Assembly (NCBI GenBank): GCA_025350285.1
Contig: JANXYE010000216.1
Span: 1 to 5,015, forward strand
Length of the DNA stretch: 5,015 bases
Source: Chloroflexota bacterium
GTDB taxonomy: Bacteria > Chloroflexota > Dehalococcoidia > Tepidiformales > Tepidiformaceae
Direction of reading: 5' to 3'
Shown one piece after another: positions 1 to 4,867 of this stretch. Position 1 is the stretch's first letter, and every line of letters begins with the position of its first letter. The position numbers were made by a program, and so were the translations under genes. Below the pieces are notes generated by a model. The model was not told the origin of the DNA and did no database searches. It saw nothing but the letters and a program-made list of their open reading frames with translations.

Positions 1-81
1 CTAGCCGAGGCCGCGCGGGCGGCCGACGACCGAGGGGCAACCCGCCCCGCCATCGCCAACACGAGGAGGGAAACATCGTGA
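1..81 (+). CDS. Possible 3' end of an upstream gene, cut by the window edge
   Basis: The first forward frame is open from the window edge and ends at a TGA at 79-81. That stop overlaps the GTG start of the next gene in a GTGA motif, the usual arrangement for translational coupling. The 26 visible codons are Ala/Arg/Glu-rich and mostly end in G or C, as real genes here do. The peptide (starting LAEAARAADD) matches nothing I recognise. The missing ATPase of the amino-acid importer is an attractive candidate for this position, but the tail does not resemble the usual ATPase C-terminus. High-GC DNA often leaves a frame open by chance over this length, and another frame is also open here, so the call is weak. 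Confidence 0.27.
   Translation, partial: LAEAARAADDRGATRPAIANTRRETS
9..48 (+). other. Two short GC hairpins upstream of the binding-protein gene
   Basis: GGCCGC at 9-14 pairs with GCGGCC at 19-24 around a 4-base loop. GGGGC at 34-38 pairs with GCCCC at 44-48 around a 5-base loop. Neither is followed by a T-tract, so they are not intrinsic terminators of the standard kind. They could be mRNA structure in a leader or simply a by-product of very high GC content. Confidence 0.2.
64..70 (+). promoter_or_regulatory. Shine-Dalgarno site fixing the GTG start of the binding protein
   Basis: AGGAGGG at 64-70 lies 7 bases before the GTG at 78. It is the strongest ribosome-binding site in the window. 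It supports the GTG start, which also begins a clean lipoprotein signal peptide; the frame upstream has no ATG, GTG or TTG. Confidence 0.8.
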
Positions 82-1016
82 CAAGGCATCGTTGGCTTCT
101 CCTATTGGGAGCGCTGTTCGCCACTGTGGCGCTGACCGCCGCGGCCTGCGGCGACGACGACAAGACGGCCACCCCCACCGCCGCCAAGACCGCGGCCGGC
201 GGCTCCAGCCCTTCGGCTACCGTCGCGCCAGCCCCCACCTTCGCCGCGGATTCGACCATGGTGGCAATCGTCAAGAAGGGGAAGCTGACGGTCGGTGTGA
301 AGTTCGACCAGCCTGGCTTCGGCCTCCTGGATCCGGCTTCGAACAAGCCTGACGGCTTCGATGTCCAACTGGGCAAGGAGATCGGCAAAGCCCTGGGGCT
401 CAAGGAGAATCAGGTCGAGTTCGTCGAAGCCGTTTCGAAGAACCGCATCCCCTACCTCCAGGAGGACAAGGTCGATCTCGTCATCGCGACGATGACCATC
501 AACGACGACCGTAAGACGCAGATCGAGTTCTCGCATACGTACTACGTGGCCGGACAGTCGATCCTCGTCAAGAAGGACAACACCACGATCAAGGGCATCG
601 ACGACCTGAACGGCAAGAAGGTCTGCTCGGTCCAGGGCTCCACCTCGGAGAAAAACATTGGCGCGAAGGCGCCCAAGGCGGACTTGCTGTCGCTCGATGC
701 CTACGCCGCCTGCGTGAACGCGATGAAGGACGGCCGCGTCGAGGCCGTTTCCACGGACGACATCATCCTCGCCGGGTTCGCCGCCAGCGACCCGTCGCTC
801 AAGCTGGTCGGCGGGCAGTTCACCAAGGAGGCCTACGGGATCGGCATCAAGAAGGGCAAGACGGACATGAAGCAGTTCGTCGATAGCGTCTTCCAGAAGC
901 AGTTCGCCGACGGCACCTGGGCGGCCATTTACAACAAGTACCTTGGCAAGGTCGAAGGCCTCCCGAAGGCGGCCGACGCGCTCGTCATCGTCAAGGCCGA
1001 CACGACGGGCGGCTAA
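78..1016 (+). CDS. Polar amino-acid ABC transporter, substrate-binding lipoprotein (GluB/GltI-like)
   Basis: This is the extracytoplasmic solute-binding subunit of an ABC importer (SBP_bac_3 family, PF00497). It binds an amino acid outside the membrane and delivers it to the permeases encoded downstream. The 312-residue protein starts with a Thr-Arg-His-Arg n-region and a hydrophobic core (6-19). A lipobox follows with its lipidated cysteine at C24, then acidic residues and a Thr/Ala/Pro/Ser-rich linker (about 29-58) that tethers the domain to the membrane. The binding domain spans about 62-292. It opens with GKLTVGVKFDQPGFG (68-82), carries GFDVQLGKEIGKALG (93-107, close to the family signature) and later ATMTINDDRK (137-146). 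Two cysteines, C183 (in VCSVQGST) and C212 (in AACVNAM), occupy positions I recall as cysteine in corynebacterial GluB; a disulfide is inferred. Glutamate or aspartate is the best ligand guess, but glutamine or another polar amino acid is possible. Length is normal and the gene looks intact. Confidence 0.93.
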   Translation: MTRHRWLLLLGALFATVALTAAACGDDDKTATPTAAKTAAGGSSPSATVAPAPTFAADSTMVAIVKKGKLTVGVKFDQPGFGLLDPASNKPDGFDVQLGKEIGKALGLKENQVEFVEAVSKNRIPYLQEDKVDLVIATMTINDDRKTQIEFSHTYYVAGQSILVKKDNTTIKGIDDLNGKKVCSVQGSTSEKNIGAKAPKADLLSLDAYAACVNAMKDGRVEAVSTDDIILAGFAASDPSLKLVGGQFTKEAYGIGIKKGKTDMKQFVDSVFQKQFADGTWAAIYNKYLGKVEGLPKAADALVIVKADTTGG

Positions 1017-1033
1017 CCGCCAGTGAACAGGGT

Positions 1034-1102
1034 GGGCAGGAGGCCGGTGCGAGGCTGGGTGGCGCGAACCACGCGTAACGCCGGCCTCCGCGCCGCCTGC
1101 CC
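1034..1102 (+). other. Large GC-rich stem-loop between binding-protein and permease genes
   Basis: GGAGGCCGG (1039-1047) is perfectly complementary to CCGGCCTCC (1081-1089). In RNA the stem extends inward by a U-G and a G-C pair (1048-1049 with 1079-1080), and GGGCA (1034-1038) can pair outside with TGCCC (1098-1102) across a bulge. The loop is about 29-33 bases. No T-tract follows, so it is not a standard terminator. In several ABC importer operons a stem-loop after the binding-protein gene protects or preferentially retains that transcript, giving excess binding protein over permease. That role is inferred here from position alone. Confidence 0.5.
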
Positions 1103-1104
1103 GT

Positions 1105-1129
1105 CGCCCGCTCTCGCTGGAAGCGGGCG
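1105..1129 (+). promoter_or_regulatory. Hairpin next to the permease start, with the weak ribosome-binding site in its loop
   Basis: CGCCCGC (1105-1111) pairs with GCGGGCG (1123-1129) around an 11-base loop, ending three bases before the ATG at 1133. The only Shine-Dalgarno-like stretch, GGAAG at 1119-1123, lies mostly in the loop. The structure could dampen translation of the first permease relative to the binding protein. The pairing is seen in the sequence; the regulatory effect is inferred. Confidence 0.4.
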
Positions 1130-1132
1130 CTG

Positions 1133-1834
1133 ATGGACGTCGTTGGGTTCGGCGGCGAGCTTTGGAGCCAGTGGAGCGACCACTACCCGGAACTGCTGCG
1201 CGGCTATCGCACCACCATCCTGATCAGCCTCGCGTCGTTCGCGCTGGCCTTGCTCGTCGGCGCGATCGCCGCGATCTTGCGCACCAGCGAGTTCCGGCCG
1301 CTGCGGTTCCTCGCGGGGATGTACGTCGAGCTCTTTCGGAACACCCCGCTGCTGGTGCAGCTGACCTTCTTCTTCTTCGGGCTGCCGCGCTTGCAACTGC
1401 CGTTCTTCGGCCGGCCGGACTGGTTCCTGCTTTCTCCCCTGCAGGCCGCCATGGTCGGCCTTACGCTCTACACGGGCGCGTACACGGCCGAAGCGCTGCG
1501 CAGCGGCCTGCTCGCGATCGATAAAGGGCAGACGGAAGCAGCACGCTCGCTCGGGCTCGGCTATATTCAGACACGCATCTACGTCATCCTCCCGCAGGCT
1601 CTGCGGGTGGCCCTCCCGCTGCTCACTTCTACCCTGAGCGCCCTCTTCCGGAACACCGCCCTGGTCTCGGTTATCGGTGTAACGGACCTCCTCCAGACGG
1701 CCGACAATATCCAACAAAACAACTTCAAGACCTTCGAGCTGTTTACCATCGCGGGGATCCTCTACCTGACGATGACCCTGCCGCTCGCATGGGCGTCCAC
1801 CCGCCTCGAACGTCGTTTCGCGAGGGCGCGCTGA
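1133..1834 (+). CDS. Polar amino-acid ABC transporter permease 1 (GluC/HisM-type)
   Basis: This is an inner-membrane channel subunit of the amino-acid importer (BPD_transp_1 fold, HAAT/PAAT group), expected to pair with the next permease and with an ATPase not seen here. At 233 residues it has the usual length. About five hydrophobic segments can be seen (roughly 26-48, 60-84, 103-125, 155-182 and 203-222). The family motif ELFRNTPLLVQL is at 66-77. The EAA loop that docks onto the ATPase is complete: EAARSLGLG (135-143) through to the ILP at 152-154, followed by LFRNTALVSVIGV (171-183). The ATG at 1133 is chosen because an in-frame TAA lies at 1076-1078 and no other ATG, GTG or TTG occurs between them. 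Its ribosome-binding site is weak (GGAAG). The stop overlaps the start of the next gene. The gene looks intact. Confidence 0.92.
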   Translation: MDVVGFGGELWSQWSDHYPELLRGYRTTILISLASFALALLVGAIAAILRTSEFRPLRFLAGMYVELFRNTPLLVQLTFFFFGLPRLQLPFFGRPDWFLLSPLQAAMVGLTLYTGAYTAEALRSGLLAIDKGQTEAARSLGLGYIQTRIYVILPQALRVALPLLTSTLSALFRNTALVSVIGVTDLLQTADNIQQNNFKTFELFTIAGILYLTMTLPLAWASTRLERRFARAR

Positions 1835-2661
1835 TGTTCACCGACGTGTGGGGTGCGTTTCTCGATATCCTTCCCGGCGAATGGGACATCTTCAAGGAGC
1901 GGTTCATCTGGAGCTTCCTGCTCCAGGGGCTCTGGCTGAGCGTGAAGATCGCGGCGTTCAGCATCCTCCTCAGTTTGCTCGTCGGCATTGCGATGGCGGT
2001 CGGCCGGCTCGCGCCCTCGCGCTTCATCCGTTGGCCGGCGACCGTCTATGTCGAGGCCTTCCGGGCCATTCCTCTGCTGCTGCTCATCCTCTACGTGTTC
2101 TTCGGGGCGGGGCGGGTCGATGCGAGCTGGGTAGGTAACATCCCGTTGCTCGGTGGAATCCTTGTCGATAGTCAGGGCCACCTCGAGCGCATACCGGCCG
2201 TGATCATCGCCCTCAGCCTCTATAACAGCGCGGTGGAGGCGGAGATTGTGCGAGCGGGCATCCTCTCGATTTCGAAGGGTGTGATCGAAGCCGCGCGTTG
2301 CCTCGGCCTGTCGTACCTGCAGACGATGCAAAGCGTGGCTGTGCCCATGGCGCTGCGGCGGATGGCGCCTGGCCTCGTCAGCCAGCTCATCACGCTCTTC
2401 AAAGACACGTCACTGGCGAGCGTGATTAGCGTGCTCGAACTGCTTCGCCGGGGCCGCATCCTGTACGAGACGCCCGCCTATACGCTCAGCTACAGCCACG
2501 GCAGCGGCATCACGATCGAGGTCCTGACGGTCGTGGCCTTGATGTATTTCATCCCCTGCTATCTGCTTTCGCTCATCGCCCAACGGCTGGAGACGGGCGG
2601 CGCCGGGGTTGCCCAGAAGCGCGAGCGCGGCCGCGTCCTGCGCTTCCTCTTGCGGGGCTGA
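1834..2661 (+). CDS. Polar amino-acid ABC transporter permease 2 (GluD/GltK-type)
   Basis: This is the second channel subunit of the same importer. I start it at the ATG at 1834, giving 275 residues. That ATG overlaps the TGA of permease 1 by one base (TGATG) and has GAGGG at 1822-1826 seven bases upstream. An in-frame ATG at 1789 would add 15 hydrophilic residues inside the previous gene and is less likely. Visible features are a long N-terminal part with a first span at about 28-56, VEAFRAIPLLLLILYVFFG (73-91), an EAA loop EAARCLGLSYLQ (152-163) ending in a VP near 170-171, and LFKDTSLASVIS (188-199). The final span is at about 228-250, followed by a basic tail rich in Arg and Lys (262-274). 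It has an extra polar insertion at about 92-120 between transmembrane segments, and a polar loop (about 205-226) before the last span. The family is clear, but the exact substrate is not. Confidence 0.92.
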   Translation: MFTDVWGAFLDILPGEWDIFKERFIWSFLLQGLWLSVKIAAFSILLSLLVGIAMAVGRLAPSRFIRWPATVYVEAFRAIPLLLLILYVFFGAGRVDASWVGNIPLLGGILVDSQGHLERIPAVIIALSLYNSAVEAEIVRAGILSISKGVIEAARCLGLSYLQTMQSVAVPMALRRMAPGLVSQLITLFKDTSLASVISVLELLRRGRILYETPAYTLSYSHGSGITIEVLTVVALMYFIPCYLLSLIAQRLETGGAGVAQKRERGRVLRFLLRG

Positions 2662-2750
2662 TCGCGGGCCCGCCGCTCGATCCGCCATCTTCTCGATCGG
2701 CCATGCTAATGGAACACGCGGCGCCCTGGCCCAGCGTCTCTCACACACAC
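2662..2750. other. Convergent intergenic gap with palindrome and tandem repeat; no clear terminator
   Basis: The gap separates the ends of the importer operon (+ strand) and the kdp locus (- strand). It holds the 10-base palindrome GCGGGCCCGC (2664-2673), which sits inside a weaker GATCG/CGATC pair (2660-2664 with 2678-2682). This could form a small hairpin just after the permease stop, but no T-tract follows on either strand. A short CA run lies at 2742-2749, next to the kdpD stop. I see no gene here. Confidence 0.4.
2676..2707. repeat. Imperfect 16-bp tandem direct repeat
   Basis: CTCGATCCGCCATCTT (2676-2691) is followed directly by CTCGATCGGCCATGCT (2692-2707), with 13 of 16 positions identical. 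Two copies only. It lies between two convergent gene ends, so a promoter-operator role is unlikely. It may be a replication-slippage remnant. Confidence 0.5.
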
Positions 2751-3893
2751 CTACTCGGGGCTCGTATGGCGCCCACTCACGAGGTGGATATCCAGATGGG
2801 GGAAGGCTTCCAGCAGGTGTTCCCAGAGCGGCTTGCTTCGCACCAGGCGCCGCAGCCCGCTCGCTGGTTCCGCGAGCAGGGTCAGGTGGAGCACATCCTC
2901 GGTGCGGATAAGGTCCGAGACCTCCTCCAGGAGGTCGAGGCCCGGCAGTTCCTTCAGGCTCGCGTTCAGGTCGATCGCGACGGTCAGCACGCGCGTCATC
3001 CCCGCCTCTTTGAGCGACGTTGCCGAATAGGCCGCCATGAGGTCTCCGTGGAAGGCGGAGGCCATCCGCCACGCCCGCCGAAGGGCCACTTCCGCTTCGT
3101 GCGAGCTGTCCAGCAGCACGAGGCAGTGCTCGCTCGTTTCCCAGCCGTGCAACCGGTGGTCGTGCATGTACTCCTGGAGCTGCTGCTCCACTTCCAGGGC
3201 GACTCGCTTGAGCGCGAGGTCACGCAAGGCGCCAAGGTTGCCCTCGCGGAAGAAGCCTGCGAGCGCCTGGCTAGCCTGCGCCGGTGGATAAATGTTCCCG
3301 TGCCGCATGCGCGATCGGAGTGCTTGAGGGGAGATATCGACAACCTCGACCTCGTCCGCTTCGTCCACCACGCGGTCGGGCACGGTCTCCCGGACGCGGA
3401 TCCCGGTGATCCCGGCGACAACGTCGTTGAGGCTCTCCAGGTGTTGGACGTTGAGCGTCGAAATGACCGTGATGCCGGCGGCGAGGATGTCGTAGACATC
3501 CTGCCAGCGCTTTTCATGTTCTGAGCCGGGGGCGTTCGTGTGAGCCAGCTCGTTGATGAGCGCGACCTGGGGATGGCGCGCGATGATCGCTCCGGTGTCC
3601 ATCTCTTCGAGGGTCACGCCCTGGTAGGGGACGAGCTTCCGGGGGACGGCCTCCAGTCCCTGCGCCGCTTCGACTGTGAGAGGGCGCATGTAGGTCTCGA
3701 CGAACCCCACGACCACATCCGTCCCGCGCTCCGTCCGGCGCTGGCCCTCCTGGAGCATCGCGTAGGTCTTGCCGACGCCGGGCGCGGCCCCGAGGTAGAT
3801 ACGCAGCTGGCCTCGGCCGGAGTCCTCTTCAGCCTTGCGCAGCTTTTCCAGCAGCAGGTCGGGGTCGGGCCGGGTGTCTTCAGGCTGGTTCAT
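2751..3893 (-). CDS. kdpD: Short KdpD: sensor ATP-binding domain plus USP-like domain, no histidine kinase
   Basis: This 380-residue protein matches the cytoplasmic N-terminal part of the osmosensitive K+ sensor KdpD. The KdpD domain (about 28-237) has the Walker A motif GAAPGVGKT (35-43), then GFVETYMRP (63-71), ELAHTNAPGS (115-124), EKRWQDV (127-133), TLNVQHLESLND (146-157) and RETVPD (168-173). A universal-stress-protein-like domain follows (about 252-375), and the protein stops just after it. The four membrane spans, histidine kinase and ATPase domains of full-length KdpD (about 900 residues in E. coli) are absent. No leftover kinase sequence lies in the 89 bases downstream, so this looks like a native short form, as described in some cyanobacteria and Deinococcus, rather than a broken gene. 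The Walker B position reads ALINELAH, with N114 where Asp is usual. The ATG lies 10 bases after the kdpC stop with no good Shine-Dalgarno, suggesting reinitiation. It probably modulates Kdp expression or activity in response to K+; the partner is unknown. Confidence 0.9.
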   Translation of the reverse strand: MNQPEDTRPDPDLLLEKLRKAEEDSGRGQLRIYLGAAPGVGKTYAMLQEGQRRTERGTDVVVGFVETYMRPLTVEAAQGLEAVPRKLVPYQGVTLEEMDTGAIIARHPQVALINELAHTNAPGSEHEKRWQDVYDILAAGITVISTLNVQHLESLNDVVAGITGIRVRETVPDRVVDEADEVEVVDISPQALRSRMRHGNIYPPAQASQALAGFFREGNLGALRDLALKRVALEVEQQLQEYMHDHRLHGWETSEHCLVLLDSSHEAEVALRRAWRMASAFHGDLMAAYSATSLKEAGMTRVLTVAIDLNASLKELPGLDLLEEVSDLIRTEDVLHLTLLAEPASGLRRLVRSKPLWEHLLEAFPHLDIHLVSGRHTSPE

Positions 3894-3903
3894 GTCGTCA
3901 GGT

Positions 3904-4551
3904 TCATTTCGCCAGGGGGAAGCGCTTGTCGAGCGCGAGGTTGAGCTTGAGCACGTTCACGCGCTCCTGGCCGAGGAAGCCGAGTTCCGCGCTTTCCGTG
4001 TGGTCGTCTACGAGCTTACGGATTGCCGCGGCGTCCGCGTTACGCGCTTTCGCGACGCGTTCGATCTGGAGCCGCGCTGTCGCTGGGCTGACGTGCGGGT
4101 CGAGCCCGCTGGCGGACGCGGTCACCGCGTCCGCCGGGATGGGCGCGGAGGCGTCCAGTCCGTTTTCCTCCCGAAACGCGGCCACGCGCTGTTTCAGCCC
4201 GGCGAACGATTCATCCACGTCAGCCGTGCCTGGGTTGTCGGCCACGCCGTTGATGAGCTTGGCGCTCGTTGGGCCAAGGTTGGAGCCACTGGAGTTTGCC
4301 GCGTCGTAGCCGCTACCGGCCGCCGAGGGGCGACCGTGGAAGTATTCGGGAGCGGTGAAGGATTGCCCGATGAGGCTCGAGCCGATGTCCTGCCCGTCCT
4401 GTCTGATGATGCTGCCGTTCGCCTGGCGGTTGAAGATCGCCTGGCCGATGCCAGTAACGGCGAGCGGGTAGAGCACTGCCGTGATGAGCATGAGCGCGAC
4501 AGTGACCGCGATCAGCGGGCGAAGTTCGGCTTTGAGTGCGGCGGGATTCAT
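3904..4551 (-). CDS. kdpC: Potassium-transporting ATPase KdpC subunit
   Basis: KdpC is the small accessory subunit of the KdpFABC high-affinity K+ uptake complex. It is anchored by one membrane span and is thought to stabilise the complex and help nucleotide binding by KdpB. The 215-residue product has one hydrophobic segment (about 12-40) followed by a soluble domain. Family hallmarks are present in order: GSSLIGQSF (58-66), [10 protein letters not shown] (68-77), [14 protein letters not shown] (82-95), [17 protein letters not shown] (141-157), [12 protein letters not shown] (159-170) and the C-terminal [13 protein letters not shown] (196-208). Length is normal and I see no break. The start is supported by AGGAGA (4557-4562 on the complementary strand), about five bases upstream. 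It lies between kdpB (gap of 96 bases containing a strong hairpin) and the short kdpD (gap of 10 bases), and is almost certainly co-transcribed with both. Confidence 0.96.
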   Translation of the reverse strand: MNPAALKAELRPLIAVTVALMLITAVLYPLAVTGIGQAIFNRQANGSIIRQDGQDIGSSLIGQSFTAPEYFHGRPSAAGSGYDAANSSGSNLGPTSAKLINGVADNPGTADVDESFAGLKQRVAAFREENGLDASAPIPADAVTASASGLDPHVSPATARLQIERVAKARNADAAAIRKLVDDHTESAELGFLGQERVNVLKLNLALDKRFPLAK

Positions 4552-4556
4552 GGGTG

Positions 4557-4562
4557 TCTCCT
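4557..4562 (-). promoter_or_regulatory. Shine-Dalgarno site of kdpC
   Basis: AGGAGA on the - strand lies five bases before the kdpC ATG at 4551. It is a good site. It shows that kdpC can initiate on its own and need not depend on translation arriving from kdpB across the 96-base gap. Confidence 0.7.
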
Positions 4563-4605
4563 GAGTTAAGCGTCGCTGGATAGGTTGCTGCCGCGATTCG
4601 TGGCT

Positions 4606-4646
4606 CCCCTCTCCCGCAGCGTCGGGAGAGGGGCTGGGGGTGAGGG
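4606..4646. repeat. REP-like palindromic element between kdpB and kdpC
   Basis: CCCCTCTCCCG (4606-4616) and CGGGAGAGGGG (4623-4633) form a perfect 11-bp stem with a 6-base loop. The right arm is followed by a purine-rich tail CTGGGGGTGAGGG (4634-4646) that ends just before the kdpB stop codon. This arm-plus-tail pattern resembles short intergenic REP-type repeats that I recall from many GC-rich bacterial genomes. With one copy visible, repeat status rests on that recollection. In the kdp transcript it would form a very stable hairpin after kdpB, possibly protecting the kdpB mRNA 3' end or attenuating kdpC and kdpD. No U-tract is present on either strand. Confidence 0.6.
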
Positions 4647-4647
4647 C

Positions 4648-4867
4648 CTACGCCAGGCGCGTCGCCACCACGAGGATGTCGATGAGCTTGATCCCGATGA
4701 ACGGCGCGATGATCCCGCCGAGGCCGTAGATTAAGGCGTTTCGCGCCAGCAGCGGTGCGGCGCCGATGGGCCGGTAAGCCACCCCGCGAAGGGCCAGCGG
4801 AACGAGCGCGATGATGATGAGTGCATTGAAAATGACGGCCGAAAGGATGGCGCGGAAGGGGCTGTCC
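4648..4867 (-). CDS. kdpB: Potassium-transporting ATPase KdpB subunit, C-terminal end only
   Basis: KdpB is the P-type ATPase subunit of the Kdp K+ pump. Only its last 72 residues are recognisable on this strand. They run from DSPF through [20 protein letters not shown] and [21 protein letters not shown] to [19 protein letters not shown] and a TAG stop (4648-4650). These are the final membrane spans, and the catalytic DKTGT region lies outside the window. Homology stops abruptly at 4867. Beyond it the same frame stays open to the window edge (5015) without a stop, but encodes a non-KdpB peptide (ending CRQ before DSPF) because it reads the antisense of an inverted kdpB copy. A gene finder might therefore report 4648-5015 with a false N-terminal part. 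Residue 5 of the fragment is Arg (DSPFR), where the inverted copy and, as I recall it, E. coli KdpB have Ser. Confidence 0.9.
4778..4867. repeat. Left arm of a 90-bp inverted repeat (within kdpB)
   Basis: This segment is the reverse complement of 4926-5015 at 89 of 90 positions. The single difference is at 4854 (opposite 4939). It lies within the - strand kdpB coding sequence. The right arm reaches the last base of the window, so the true repeat may be longer. Confidence 0.95.

Noticed and set aside
1013..1717. Long open frame on the - strand opposite permease 1
   Set aside because: It is antisense to a clear permease. Its product is an Arg/Glu/Gln-rich peptide with no family features, as expected from the complement of GC-rich coding DNA.
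1789..1833. Upstream ATG giving permease 2 an extra 15 residues
   Set aside because: It lies inside permease 1, adds a hydrophilic stretch and lacks a ribosome-binding site. The ATG at 1834 has GAGGG and the typical one-base TGATG overlap.
2742..2750. CA dinucleotide run as a microsatellite
   Set aside because: Only about four units, too short to be meaningful.
2751..2760. kdpD as a gene truncated by a frameshift or premature stop
   Set aside because: The stop falls at the end of the USP-like domain, and the 89 bases to the permease stop contain no membrane-span or kinase coding sequence. A natural short form fits better.
1762..3072. Open frames on the - strand opposite permease 2 and running into the kdpD 3' region (1762-2331, 2410-3072)
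   Set aside because: Low-complexity Arg/Pro/Ala-rich products, out of frame with kdpD and without ribosome-binding sites. The real proteins on the other frames are well conserved.
2703..3524. A 273-residue + strand open frame opposite kdpD
   Set aside because: It is a shadow of kdpD, which carries intact Walker A and the ELAHTNAPGS and TLNVQHLESLND motifs. The shadow product is unlike any known fold.
3835..4569. A 244-residue + strand open frame opposite kdpC
   Set aside because: It is the complement of kdpC, which matches its family end to end. The shadow product is Arg/Val/Gly-rich with no recognisable domain.
4606..4633. Intrinsic terminator between kdpB and kdpC
   Set aside because: The stem is strong but no U-tract follows on either strand, and kdpC and kdpD continue in the same direction with a tight 10-base spacing.
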